DNA from: Pseudomonas sp. 6D_7.1_Bac1
GTDB lineage: Bacteria; Pseudomonadota; Gammaproteobacteria; Pseudomonadales; Pseudomonadaceae
DNA length: 64,000 nucleotides
Assembly: GCF_025465945.1 (NCBI RefSeq)
Contig: NZ_JANLNW010000080.1
Span: 186,001-250,000 of the forward strand
Reading direction: 5' to 3'
Made by a program: the position numbers and the translations under genes. This document shows positions 53,223 through 62,385 of the stretch, one piece after another. The first letter of the stretch is position 1, and each line of letters starts with the position of its first letter. The notes under the pieces were generated by a model that saw only the letters and a list, made by a program, of their open reading frames with translations, searched no databases and was not told the origin of the DNA.

Positions 53223-54307
53223 GCACGAGCCTCCTGTGCAGTGCGGATGTACAACTGCGACCAGCGTTCGGCCAGTGCCGGCAGGTCGTAGCGGTCCAGT
53301 TGGGTACGGCGGGCATGCTCCGTCAGCAGACGGACCAGTGCCGGATCACTCAGCAGGGTTTCGATGTGTTGCGCCAGCGCAGCGCTGTCGGTGGGGGCGG
53401 CGAGCAACCCGTTATGCCGGTCCTCAATGACATCGGGAATGCCGCCGACGCCGAACGCCACCACCGGCACCCCGGCCTGCATGGCTTCGAGCAGAATCAT
53501 CGGCGTGCCTTCGGTACGCGAGCTGATCACCAGCGCATTGAGCTGCGTCCACCAGACGCGCATATCGGTCTGGTAGCCCGGCAGGGTGATGCGCGCCTGC
53601 AACCCGGCCGCGTTGATCCGCGCCAGCAGGGTTTGATGTTCCGGTCCGTCGCCAAGCATCACCGCGTGCAACTGCGGATGCTGTTGGCACAAGGGGATCA
53701 GCGCATCGAGAAACAGGTCCGGGCCTTTCTCGCTACTCAAGCGTCCGACGTAACCGGCCAGCCAGAGCTGCTGATCGGCGATGTGCCGGGGCAGGGCGCT
53801 GCTGGCCGGCAGGCCGTTGGGGATCACCTGGAGTTTGTCCGGCCGCACGCTGGCGCGCCGACATAGTACGGCAATGCTTTCGGCGACACAGACCACACGG
53901 TCCACCGACGTGGTGCGGCACAGTTGCAGGCTCAGCCAGTTGTAGAAGCGTTGTTTGCGACTGCGCGGGGTAAAGCCGTGCTGGGTAATCACCAGTGGCA
54001 AGCGCCACAACGTCGCGCCCATCCAGCCAAACAACAGGCCCTTGAAGTTGTGGGTGTTGACCAGCGGCCGTTCGCTGCGCCGTTGCTGCAAATGGCGCAA
54101 CAATTGGCCCAGCGTCGTGCAGGCGCGGCAGTCGACACCTGCGTCGCGAAACCGCGCAATGAGTTCTGGCGGCGCGTCGAGAAACAGCACTTGGTGCTGC
54201 CCCTGCGTCGCCAGGCAATGGTCCAGCAACATCCGCTCAGCACCGTAAAAACCGCCGCTGCTGAGCAGATGGATGATCGGCAGCGCAGGTGCGGTCTGCC
54301 CGTTCAA
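53219..54307 (-). CDS. Family 4 glycosyltransferase
   Basis: About 362-residue GT-B enzyme with the N-terminal PIIHLLSSGGFYGAERMLLD, the domain hinge near VGRLSSEKGPDLFLDAL and the EX7E motif EGTPMILLEAMQAG. Retaining transfer of a sugar to the lipid-linked chain is expected. The start is uncertain: a TTG at 54307 forms a TTGA overlap with the Wzz stop, and another TTG lies at 54319; no ATG is near. Confidence 0.87.
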   Translation of the reverse strand: MNGQTAPALPIIHLLSSGGFYGAERMLLDHCLATQGQHQVLFLDAPPELIARFRDAGVDCRACTTLGQLLRHLQQRRSERPLVNTHNFKGLLFGWMGATLWRLPLVITQHGFTPRSRKQRFYNWLSLQLCRTTSVDRVVCVAESIAVLCRRASVRPDKLQVIPNGLPASSALPRHIADQQLWLAGYVGRLSSEKGPDLFLDALIPLCQQHPQLHAVMLGDGPEHQTLLARINAAGLQARITLPGYQTDMRVWWTQLNALVISSRTEGTPMILLEAMQAGVPVVAFGVGGIPDVIEDRHNGLLAAPTDSAALAQHIETLLSDPALVRLLTEHARRTQLDRYDLPALAERWSQLYIRTAQEARA

Positions 54308-55896
54308 TTGCGCACCCAATGCACGAAGCTTGGGACTGTCCAGTTCGGGTGCGGGTTGGTCGGCAGAACATTCTGATCGTTGATCACCAGCAGCACGGGC
54401 AAGCCAAGCTCATGGCTGATTTGCGCCGGGTGCTTGAAGCGGTGATCGAAGAACTCACGCACGTAGACCAGCGCAATTGCCAGTAACAGCCCGGTGAGCA
54501 TGCCGAATGGGATGATCAGCATCGGTCTTGGGAACGCTGGATCGGTCGGCTCATACGGTGGGCTGAGGACCCGGGCGTTCGACAGGTCGTTGTCGAGCAA
54601 ACGCGCGGTGCTGCTTTCGGCAAAGCGCTGGGCGTAGGTCGAGAAGGCCGCATGCAGCGCGTCGATCTCGGTGTCCATCTGCCGCAGCTTGCTCTGGGTT
54701 TCCTGCAACTGGTGAATGCGGTTCTTGTAGTCGGCGATGCGCGCGGTTTTCTGGTCGATCACCGAACTGATGATGGCCAGGTCGCTGGTGCGCTCCTGAA
54801 TCCGGTTGCTGACAATTTTCAAGAACTGCTGACGGGTGCGGGTAATCTGTTCGCGGGTCAGCATCATCGGTTCACTGCCGGGCTGGAACACGGCCAGGTC
54901 ATTCATGTAGCGACTGACCTGGGTGGTCAACTGCTCGCCCAGCTGCTTGATTTCCCGGTCCTCATAGGCAACGTCGCCCACCGTGTTGGTGAAGGTGTAG
55001 GGGAAGGTGTAGTCGTTGAGTTTTGAGCTGTTGGCGGCGGCCAGGCTGGTTTTCAGGTAGTCGAGCCAGCGCTGGCTTTGCAACAGGCGGTCACGGTACA
55101 GGTTGAGTGCCTGCTCTTCGGTGTTGATGGCGTTCAGGCGGAAGGTGATCTCTTCCTTGGGATCGGACGAGGCGATGCTTTCCAGCAGCCCCAGGCGTGT
55201 ACCTTCCAGGCCATCGAGGCGAACCTGATACTGCTTTTTCTTCTGTTCGTAGAACGCTTGCGGCAGGTCGATCGATTGCAGCTCCTGGCGATTCTGCAGG
55301 TAGTTCTGCAGCAGTTGCGCGACGAACTTCGTGCCCTGCGCCGGATCACCAAAGGCGTAGATGATCGAGATCACGTTGGAACCGGGCAGCGTCTCGATCT
55401 TGAGACTGTCGATGGCCTGTTGCGTCAGCCCGTCCAGGGCCGTGTCGCGCACCGGATCGACCTCAAGCCCCACCAGTTCGCGCACCGGATTGATCACATA
55501 CTCGCGCAATGGGTTGACGATGACTTTGCGTAGCGGCTCAGTCACCAGCTTGACGAATATTCCGGGAGACGGGGTGTATTCGCCCTTGTCGCGCAGTTCG
55601 CTGATGGTCTGGCGAATCAGCGCCGGTGAACGCAGGATATTGGCTTCGGTTTCCATGTCCGCCAGCGATGGCGGGATGAACGTTGCATTGTCCTGGGTCA
55701 GTGACGTGGTAGCGTCGCCCTGGGAGAGTTTCTTGGACTGCACGATCACCTGGGCGGTGATATCGAAGCTCTGTTTGAGCACCAATGGCAGCAGGAGTGC
55801 GATCACTGCAAAGATCAGGAAGACTCTCTTCACCAATTGCTTGTTGGCGAAGAAGATCCTGAAGAACTCATGCAGGTAGTTTTCCTTCGGATTCAT
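54304..55896 (-). CDS. Polysaccharide chain-length regulator (Wzz/GumC type)
   Basis: 530-residue inner-membrane protein: membrane segments near residues 27-43 and 465-485 enclose a long periplasmic coiled-coil region (e.g. RIADYKNRIHQLQETQSKL). The PCP type without a cytoplasmic kinase domain; a BY-kinase-like gene is separate, two genes upstream. It sets polymer length or couples synthesis to export. AGGTGACC precedes the ATG. Confidence 0.9.
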   Translation of the reverse strand: MNPKENYLHEFFRIFFANKQLVKRVFLIFAVIALLLPLVLKQSFDITAQVIVQSKKLSQGDATTSLTQDNATFIPPSLADMETEANILRSPALIRQTISELRDKGEYTPSPGIFVKLVTEPLRKVIVNPLREYVINPVRELVGLEVDPVRDTALDGLTQQAIDSLKIETLPGSNVISIIYAFGDPAQGTKFVAQLLQNYLQNRQELQSIDLPQAFYEQKKKQYQVRLDGLEGTRLGLLESIASSDPKEEITFRLNAINTEEQALNLYRDRLLQSQRWLDYLKTSLAAANSSKLNDYTFPYTFTNTVGDVAYEDREIKQLGEQLTTQVSRYMNDLAVFQPGSEPMMLTREQITRTRQQFLKIVSNRIQERTSDLAIISSVIDQKTARIADYKNRIHQLQETQSKLRQMDTEIDALHAAFSTYAQRFAESSTARLLDNDLSNARVLSPPYEPTDPAFPRPMLIIPFGMLTGLLLAIALVYVREFFDHRFKHPAQISHELGLPVLLVINDQNVLPTNPHPNWTVPSFVHWVRN

Positions 55897-55916
55897 GGTC
55901 GGTCACCTACAAGAGG

Positions 55917-56942
55917 TTAGTTGGTAGTACTGCCTTTGTTGTCGAGGCGGTAGCTGAAGCTGACGCCTATGCCCTGGAAGAGCACCACGTCCGCCAGTTG
56001 TCGCGCCAGTTCGCCGGCGCTGGCCAGTCGGGTCTTGGGCACAAAGAGCATGTCGTCGGGTTGCAGGTAGGCCATTTGCGTCGCGTCACCGGCCAGGGCG
56101 GCATCAACGTCGTAACGCCGGGCTTCGACCTGATTGCCGTTGCGCCGCATGATCACCACCGAATCGAGCCGCGCCTTGACGTTGGTGCCTCGGGCCAGGC
56201 TCAGTGCTTCAAGCACCGAGACCGGCCGGCGGATCGGGTAGGAACCCGGTTGGCCGACTTCGCCGAGCACATAGATTTCGTTGCCTTCGGTGGACTTGAG
56301 CAGCACGTCGACGGTCATGCGTCCCGGCAGTTGCTCATATCGTTTATTAAGGAAGGTTTCCAATTGGTTGACGGTCATGCCTTGCAGCGGTACCGCACCG
56401 ATTTCCGGGAAGCTGGCATAACCGTCGTTGCCCACGGTGATCTCCCGGCTCATGCCGGTGGCGGGGTGATTCAGCGCGTTTTTGAGGCCGACTTCATTGC
56501 TCAGCGGGCTGATGATCTGCACCGTCACCTGGTTACGGTTGGGCTGGAACAGCATCTTGCGCTGATAGGCGCGCTGGATCTCTTCACGTGCCTGATCGCT
56601 GGTCAATCCGGCGATCTTCACTGACGTATTGGCGCCGGGCAGCTGGATGGTGCCGTCAGGCAGTACCAGTTGGTTACCGTTAAGCTGGCTGGCCGCTGTG
56701 AAGTTCAGGCCGATCTGATCACCGGACTGAATGCGGTAGGCCGACGAGCCGCTGGTGCTGATATGAAAGATCACATCCAGCTTGTCGCCCGGGCGCAATG
56801 TCTGCTCGACTTTGGGCACGTCGGTGGCCTGGGCGTTGGCGGGTGGAGCGGTGAGAATCTGTACCGGCGTCTGCTGGTACTCGGGGTGGCTGGAGCAACC
56901 TGCAAGAGGCAGCAACAGCAGGGCAAGCCATTTCACGTTCAT
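55917..56942 (-). CDS. Outer-membrane polysaccharide export lipoprotein (Wza family)
   Basis: 341-residue lipoprotein. The lipobox LLPLAGCSS puts the modified Cys near residue 16. The PES domain starts near LRPGDKLDVIFH, followed by SLBB-type domains (MTVNQLETFLNKRYEQLPG and EIYVLGEVGQPGSYPI). It forms the export channel through the outer membrane. GAGGATGACGAC precedes the ATG. Confidence 0.92.
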   Translation of the reverse strand: MNVKWLALLLLPLAGCSSHPEYQQTPVQILTAPPANAQATDVPKVEQTLRPGDKLDVIFHISTSGSSAYRIQSGDQIGLNFTAASQLNGNQLVLPDGTIQLPGANTSVKIAGLTSDQAREEIQRAYQRKMLFQPNRNQVTVQIISPLSNEVGLKNALNHPATGMSREITVGNDGYASFPEIGAVPLQGMTVNQLETFLNKRYEQLPGRMTVDVLLKSTEGNEIYVLGEVGQPGSYPIRRPVSVLEALSLARGTNVKARLDSVVIMRRNGNQVEARRYDVDAALAGDATQMAYLQPDDMLFVPKTRLASAGELARQLADVVLFQGIGVSFSYRLDNKGSTTN

Positions 56943-56964
56943 GTCGTCATCCTCTGGCTGCTGC

Positions 56965-57612
56965 TTACAGGTTGTTGTAGAGCCATTTGGGCATGTAGTA
57001 CTTGCGGCCGTTGAAGACGCTGCCGAGCACTTTTGCCCCGGCCTGGCTCAAGCGTTGGGCCGCGGCCTGCGCGACTTCCCAGCGCGTATCCTCGGCACGT
57101 ACGACCATCACCACGCCATCCACCAGGGTGGCGATGACCAGGGTGTCGGCGGCGGAATACACCGGGTCACCATCGATCACCACAAACCGGTACTGTTCGG
57201 ACAACTCCTTGAGCAACGGTCGCAACTGCTCCGGCGTCAGGTGCTCGGCACCGCGGATATGTCGGCCGTTGGGCAGGACATGAAAGGGCAGCGTCGAGAC
57301 CTCCAGGATGCAGTCCTGTAGTCGCGGTGTGTTGTCGTGGTTGAACAGCAGATCGCGAAATCCCCGCTCCTTGTGCACCCCCAGTTGCTGGCTGAGGTTG
57401 TTGGCTGACTGGCTGGCATCGACCAGCAGCACTCTGCCGCTGCTCATCTCCGACAGTTGTCTGGCCAGTGCCAGGGCGCTGGTGCTGATACCGTCGCCGC
57501 TGTTGGCGGCCGTCAGGAACAGGACTTGCACGTCCATGTCGAGTACGGTCGAGGTCAGGTTGGACTCGCTGGGGTTTGCGATGGTCAAGCTTTTAGTGGT
57601 TGAACCGTCCAT
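56965..57612 (-). CDS. CpsD/BY-kinase-like protein with degenerate Walker A
   Basis: 215-residue protein of the bacterial tyrosine kinase/MinD-like P-loop family by overall layout. The expected P-loop GEGKST reads SGDGISTSA, with Ile in place of the catalytic Lys, and the Walker A' LLVDAS lacks the usual second Asp; Walker B is FVVIDGDPV. The C-terminus YYMPKWLYNNL keeps three Tyr residues. ATP hydrolysis or kinase action is doubtful; it may be a structural partner of Wzz. Starts directly after the sugar transferase stop. Confidence 0.8.
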   Translation of the reverse strand: MDGSTTKSLTIANPSESNLTSTVLDMDVQVLFLTAANSGDGISTSALALARQLSEMSSGRVLLVDASQSANNLSQQLGVHKERGFRDLLFNHDNTPRLQDCILEVSTLPFHVLPNGRHIRGAEHLTPEQLRPLLKELSEQYRFVVIDGDPVYSAADTLVIATLVDGVVMVVRAEDTRWEVAQAAAQRLSQAGAKVLGSVFNGRKYYMPKWLYNNL

Positions 57613-58359
57613 TCAACTTGCTCCGTGGCCGCTGAAAACCTTGAAGGGCGTCTTGAGCAGGATCTTCAGATCCAGCAGAAGGCTCTGGTTGGCGATGTAG
57701 CTCAGGTCGAGCTCGACCCGTTTATCGAAATCGAGGTTGCTGCGCCCGGAGATCTGCCACAGACCGGTCATGCCGGGGTAGATGCTCAGGCGGGCGAGGT
57801 GAGTGTCCTTGTAGCGATAGGCGTTGAACGAGGTGGGCCGTGGGCCGACCAGGCGCATGTCACCGGCGACCACATTGATCAGGTTCGGCAACTCGTCGAG
57901 GCTGCTGCGCCGCAGGAAGCCGCCGATGCCGGTGATCCGCGGGTCCTTGTCGATCTTGAAGTCGATGGCGTCGGCACCGTGTTTGTTCAGGTGACGCAGC
58001 GACTCCTTGAGGTCTTCGGCATTGGGCACCATGGTGCGGAACTTGAACATGCCGAACGTCCGTCCGCGGTAACCGGTGCGTCGTTGCACAAACAGCACGG
58101 GCCCCTGGCTGCTGAACTTGATGACCAGGGCCAGGACCAACAGCACCGGCGACAACAGCACCAGCAGGATCAACGCACCCAGGGTGGCGATGACCCGATT
58201 GGTTCGCGACAGGGTCCAGGGACGACCACCGTCGCGACCGGTGATCCAACTGCGACCTTGCATATGGATCGCCGCATCGAGGCGCATGCGGTGTTCGGGA
58301 TCAAGACGCTTATCGAGCCGCATTTTGTTCAGCGGCACACCTTGTTCATGACCAGTCAT
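57613..58359 (-). CDS. Initiating sugar phosphate transferase (WcaJ/PssY type)
   Basis: 248-residue enzyme with a single membrane segment near residues 57-80, then the C-terminal bacterial sugar transferase domain: FGMFKFRTMV, SLDELPNLINVVAGDMRLVG, GPRP, and GLWQISGRSNL. It moves a sugar-1-phosphate onto undecaprenyl phosphate to start the repeat unit. Missing the large N-terminal region of WbaP, as in PssY-type enzymes. Its ATG overlaps the epimerase stop. Confidence 0.92.
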   Translation of the reverse strand: MTGHEQGVPLNKMRLDKRLDPEHRMRLDAAIHMQGRSWITGRDGGRPWTLSRTNRVIATLGALILLVLLSPVLLVLALVIKFSSQGPVLFVQRRTGYRGRTFGMFKFRTMVPNAEDLKESLRHLNKHGADAIDFKIDKDPRITGIGGFLRRSSLDELPNLINVVAGDMRLVGPRPTSFNAYRYKDTHLARLSIYPGMTGLWQISGRSNLDFDKRVELDLSYIANQSLLLDLKILLKTPFKVFSGHGAS

Positions 58360-59438
58360 AGGCTCCTCCGTTGTTGCGCAAGCTCAGTCAGGCGGGATGA
58401 TTCGCCGGAGAGCGACGTTGGGATGACGGGCAGCAGGTAATATTCACGAAACCAGGCAACGAAACGTCTAAGCCCTTCGTCGAGTTCTACCCGTGGGTGA
58501 AAACCGGTGTCGTGTTCCAGTTCATGAACATCGGCATAGGTGTTCAGGACATCACCGGGTTGCAGCGGTAGCAGTTCGACGTCGGCCTTGCGCCCCAGAT
58601 GCTTTTCCATCAGCGCCAGGTAATCCCTGAGTTCAACCGGATGCTCACCGCCAATGTTGTAGATCCTCCACGGTGCCATGCTGGTCGAAGGATCAGGGTG
58701 TTCGCGGTCCCAGCCCGACGCGATTTGAGGTGCGCGATCGAGCAGGCGCGCAATGCTTTCGATAATGTCGTCGATGTAGGTGAAGTCGCGCTGATGCTGG
58801 CCATAGTTGAACAGCTTCAGCGGGCTGCCTTCGACAATCGCCCGGGCAAAGCGGATCGGCGACATGTCCGGACGACCCCAGGGGCCGTACACGGTAAAGA
58901 AGCGCAAACCGGTGCAGGGAATGCCGAACAGGTGGCTGTAACTGTGGGCCATCAGCTCATTGGCTTTTTTGGTGGCCGCATACAATGACAACGGGTGATT
59001 GACGCCGTCATGGGCCGAGTACGGTGTGTGCTGATTGGCACCGTAGACCGAACTCGACGAGGCGTAGATCAAATGCTTCACCGGATGGTGACGGCAGCTT
59101 TCGAGAATATTCAGGAAGCCGCCGAGGTTGCTGTCCAGATACGCCTTGGGGTTATCCAGCGAATAGCGCACTCCGGCTTGCGCGGCGAGGTGAATGACCA
59201 CCTCCGGTTGTTCGCGGGTAAACAGCGCAGCGATCGCCTCGCTATCGGCCACGTCGATCTGCATCAAGGGAAACTTGCCCACCTGTTCCTCAACCCAGCG
59301 CACCCGGGCATGCTTGAGGGCGGGGTCGTAGTAGTCATTGAAGTTGTCCAACCCAATGATCTGGTGCCCATCGCGCAGCAGCCGCAACACACAATGGGCA
59401 CCAATGAAACCGGCCGCACCGGTGACCAGGATCTTCAT
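58356..59438 (-). CDS. UDP-glucuronate 4-epimerase-like NAD-dependent epimerase
   Basis: 360-residue extended SDR. NAD-binding GAAGFIGAHC near residue 7, the catalytic Ser in YASSSSVYG and the Tyr-x3-Lys in YAATKKANELM, plus GLRFFTVYGPWGRPDM typical of UDP-uronate epimerases. It would supply UDP-galacturonate or a related uronic sugar, predicting an acidic polymer. First gene of the operon. AAGGA precedes the ATG at 59438; the frame to 59591 has no site. Confidence 0.88.
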   Translation of the reverse strand: MKILVTGAAGFIGAHCVLRLLRDGHQIIGLDNFNDYYDPALKHARVRWVEEQVGKFPLMQIDVADSEAIAALFTREQPEVVIHLAAQAGVRYSLDNPKAYLDSNLGGFLNILESCRHHPVKHLIYASSSSVYGANQHTPYSAHDGVNHPLSLYAATKKANELMAHSYSHLFGIPCTGLRFFTVYGPWGRPDMSPIRFARAIVEGSPLKLFNYGQHQRDFTYIDDIIESIARLLDRAPQIASGWDREHPDPSTSMAPWRIYNIGGEHPVELRDYLALMEKHLGRKADVELLPLQPGDVLNTYADVHELEHDTGFHPRVELDEGLRRFVAWFREYYLLPVIPTSLSGESSRLTELAQQRRSL

Positions 59439-59881
59439 GCGTTTGATCCTTGCGCCGCACACCAAACCCGGTGACCGACAACTGCCAGGGCAGCTGCTTT
59501 TATCAGGCCAACGTAACCCGTACCAAATACGCTCACGTCCATACTGGCGTGCCTCGTAAAACGGTTGATGTAACTCAGATGAGACTGTCAAAAGGGGTAT
59601 AGCCCAGCGTGGGCAAACCGTGTCAGCAAACTGACATGTTCTTCATGTTGAAAAGCACCCGCAAATTAGGCGATCTGCCATCAAGTGCCGTCAGACAGTG
59701 GCTTTTGCCTGTTGTTGAGGGGTTGCAGGTGGTGTAAAGAATGCGATAAACGGTCGTAAACCTTGAATTACAAGGGTTGACAAGATGTTGGTGTGTCAGA
59801 TTTGAGTCATCTTTTTTTTGACGCTTTTGCACTTCAGATGGCATTTCTTGCGCTTTGGAGGGCTACTGCTAGTGTCAAAAA
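59439..59881. promoter_or_regulatory. EPS operon / transferase divergent promoter region
   Basis: 443 gene-free bases, AT-richer than the flanks. It contains the perfect inverted repeat TGTCAG-CAAA-CTGACA (59621-59636), about 183 bases upstream of the epimerase start, and a TTGACA (59777) that could be a -35 element for the plus-strand gene. I saw no AmrZ or sigma54 consensus. Confidence 0.45.
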
Positions 59882-61630
59882 ATGGCCAGTAATAAACCCG
59901 TCACGCACATCAGGAACGATCAACGACTCATGGCGAGATACCTGAAGGAACTGCTGCTGGTTCTGTACTTGCTGAAGAACTACGACTACTACCTTGAACG
60001 CCTGAATGCCATGGGCGTGGGTATTGCGGTGGTGTTGTTCGCTGCGATGTTCGTCGTTCTGGTGGTGGCCTTATGGCTCAGCGCCTACATCCGTCTGACG
60101 CTGGTCCGTCATCTGTTCGCCCTGGTCATGTTTGTCTCGGCAGTATTCTTTGACGTTTATACGCGCGTGACCGCCGACTACCTGACGTATAGCAGTTTTG
60201 TGTCGCTGGTTTATTCAGGGGGCTTCATTCAAGAGGCGGCGTACCAGTATCGGACAGTGATTGTTGGCGCCGTGGCCAGTGGGCTGCTGCTATTGTTTGG
60301 TATTGGCCTCAAGCCGCGCCGGCGCCTGGCATTGCCGGGTTATGCGTTGGTCGCGGCGCCGCTGGTGGGCGTGATGCTGTTGAGCGCGGTGCTGTTTGTG
60401 CGGGCCGGTGAGGGCGCCCGGGGCTTGCCGATCATGTACACACCGCTGGCCTACCTGAACCTGTTCGCCTACGAATCCCTGCACAACACAGTCGGCCCAC
60501 GTGAGCCGGTCAGCCTGGCACGGGTGAGCACGCCTGCCGCGCATGACATCGTGTTGATCATCGATGAAAGCGTGTCTGGCAACTACCTGGACATCAACAC
60601 CGCGTTTGGCGTGCACAGCAACCTCAAGGAACCGCACCCAGGCCTCGACATTATCAACTACGGCTATGCCGCCTCCGTCGCCAATTGCAGCGCCGACACC
60701 AACGTAACCTTACGTTATGGCGGCACGCGCACGGACTACATGCGCATCAATTCGACCCTGCCATCGATCTGGCAATACGCGAAAAAGGCCGGTTTGCGCA
60801 CGGTCTACATCGACGCTCAACGCACCGGCGGCAACCTGCAGAACCTGATGACCGACCTTGAGCGCAAGGACATCGACGAGTTCGTCCAGTTCGACCAGAC
60901 CAGCGTGCGCGACCGTGACATGGCGGCGGCGCAGAAATTGATTGATCTGCTCAACGACGGCCAGCCTACGCTGGTGGTGATCAACAAGGTTGGCGCGCAT
61001 TTCCCGGTACACGACAAATACCCGGACGACTTCATGGCCTATCGGCCGACGCTGCCGCGCGGGCAGTTCATGGAGGTCGCCGACACCGGCAAGCGGGACG
61101 GCTTCAATGGTCAACCGGATGACTGGGTGCTGTACCGCAATGCTTATAAAAACACCCTGTTGTGGAACGTCGGCGAGTTCTTCGCGCGGGTGTTTGCCAA
61201 GGCTGATCTGAGCAACGCGACGTTGATCTACACCTCCGACCATGGCCAGGATCTGCATGAACGCGGCAATCCGGGGTTGAACACCCATTGCGGTGGTGAT
61301 CCGGTCGAGGAAGAAGGCCTGGTGCCGCTGGTGGTGATTCAGGGTAGCGGCTTGCACACCCTCGACTGGCAGAGCGCGCTGGCCGGTAACAAGGACCGCT
61401 CCAGCCACTACAACATCTTCCCGACGCTGCTCCAGTTGATGGGCTATGACCTGGCGGCCATCGAGCCGATCTACGGCAAGTCGCTGAGTCAGCCGACCGC
61501 TGACGATTTCACTTTCAACTATCGCTTCAACGCGCGGCTGGGGGCGAAGCCGGCCTGGCGGCATATCGACCTCAAGACCATCGTGACCCCGAGTCAGGCA
61601 CCGTCGGCCGTTGCCGCCGGCACTCCGTAG
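59882..61630 (+). CDS. EptA-like phosphoethanolamine/phosphoglycerol transferase
   Basis: 582-residue protein with about five N-terminal membrane segments (residues about 25-190) and a periplasmic sulfatase-fold domain. Catalytic-site matches: the metal Glu in LIIDESVSGNY, a probable nucleophile Thr in CSADTNVTLR, NKVGAHFPVHDKYP, YRNAYKNTLL and TSDHGQDLHE. It probably decorates lipid A or a polysaccharide with a phospho-group. Divergent from the exopolysaccharide operon. The ATG at 59882 has a distant GGAGGG (about 20 bases) and no in-frame alternative upstream; ATG 59930 is possible. Confidence 0.82.
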   Translation: MASNKPVTHIRNDQRLMARYLKELLLVLYLLKNYDYYLERLNAMGVGIAVVLFAAMFVVLVVALWLSAYIRLTLVRHLFALVMFVSAVFFDVYTRVTADYLTYSSFVSLVYSGGFIQEAAYQYRTVIVGAVASGLLLLFGIGLKPRRRLALPGYALVAAPLVGVMLLSAVLFVRAGEGARGLPIMYTPLAYLNLFAYESLHNTVGPREPVSLARVSTPAAHDIVLIIDESVSGNYLDINTAFGVHSNLKEPHPGLDIINYGYAASVANCSADTNVTLRYGGTRTDYMRINSTLPSIWQYAKKAGLRTVYIDAQRTGGNLQNLMTDLERKDIDEFVQFDQTSVRDRDMAAAQKLIDLLNDGQPTLVVINKVGAHFPVHDKYPDDFMAYRPTLPRGQFMEVADTGKRDGFNGQPDDWVLYRNAYKNTLLWNVGEFFARVFAKADLSNATLIYTSDHGQDLHERGNPGLNTHCGGDPVEEEGLVPLVVIQGSGLHTLDWQSALAGNKDRSSHYNIFPTLLQLMGYDLAAIEPIYGKSLSQPTADDFTFNYRFNARLGAKPAWRHIDLKTIVTPSQAPSAVAAGTP

Positions 61631-61645
61631 GCCTGTGCGCCGCGT

Positions 61646-61905
61646 CTACCTTGGGGGCTGGGCATTGCGCGAGCGGTAGAGCCCCGGTGCACAGTCGAAC
61701 CAGCGCAGGCAGGCACGGTTGAAGCTTTGCACATCGCTGTAACCGAGCTGGTCGGAAATCTCCACCAGTTCAAGCTTCGCGGCGAGCAACAGATCTTCAG
61801 CGCAGTAACGCCGGTATTCGTCGAGCAATTCGGAAAAACTCCAGCCCAGCGCCTTCAGGCGCCGGGCGGCGGTGCGTTCGAGCAGGTGCTGCGAGGCACA
61901 GAAAT
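61646..61905 (-). pseudogene. 3' fragment of an AraC family regulator
   Basis: Only the C-terminal DNA-binding half survives: LLERTAARRLKALGWSFSEL through LGYSDVQSFNRACLRWFD to the stop at 61646. The 5' part is missing: upstream of about 61905 the same frame no longer resembles AraC and reading changes to the opposite-strand gene. It looks like the truncated partner of the DUF1214 fragment beside it. Confidence 0.75.
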
Positions 61906-61917
61906 TTTGCCAATGGG

Positions 61918-62382
61918 CGCAAATTCGGTGACGACGATCTGACGCGGGCCGCCGTGGCCTGGCGTTACATCTACGCCAACGACCCGGTGGAAGCCGTGTA
62001 TCCGATGGCGCTGCATGACGCGCAAGGTCAGCTGCTGGACGGCAGCAACACCTATCGCCTGCATTTCGCCGCCGGGCAGTTACCCCCGGTGGATGCCTTC
62101 TGGTCCTTGACCCTGTACGACGGCAAGACCCAACTGCTGGTGGCCAATCCGCTGTCACGTTACGCCCTGGGTGATCGCAGCCCCGACTTGCATTACGACA
62201 CTGATGGCGGCCTGACCTTGACGCTGGCAAAAACCGCCCCGACGCAAACGCCGCAGAGCAACTGGCTGCCGACCCCCGAAGGTCCGTTCAACCTGCTGCT
62301 GCGTTTGTACCTGCCGCAACAATGGGCATTGGATGGCAGTTATCAGTTGCCGACCATTGAAGCCGTCAATGGTGAGGGCTGA
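61918..62382 (+). pseudogene. 3' fragment of a DUF1254/DUF1214 protein
   Basis: Carries the DUF1214 C-terminal domain (FGDDDLTRAAVAWRYIYAND, YRLHFAAGQLPPVDAFWSL, LLVANPLSRYALGD, FNLLLRLYLPQQWALDGSY), joined at about 61910 to the AraC fragment on the other strand. The N-terminal DUF1254 domain and start are absent; an internal GTG/ATG could be translated but no binding site is evident. Remnant of a gene once divergent from the AraC gene. Confidence 0.75.
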
Positions 62383-62385
62383 GCC

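Noticed and set aside
59840..59881. Sigma54 promoter (TGGCATTTCTTGC) before the EptA-like gene
   Set aside because: The GG-to-GC spacing is eight bases rather than ten, so it does not fit the consensus.
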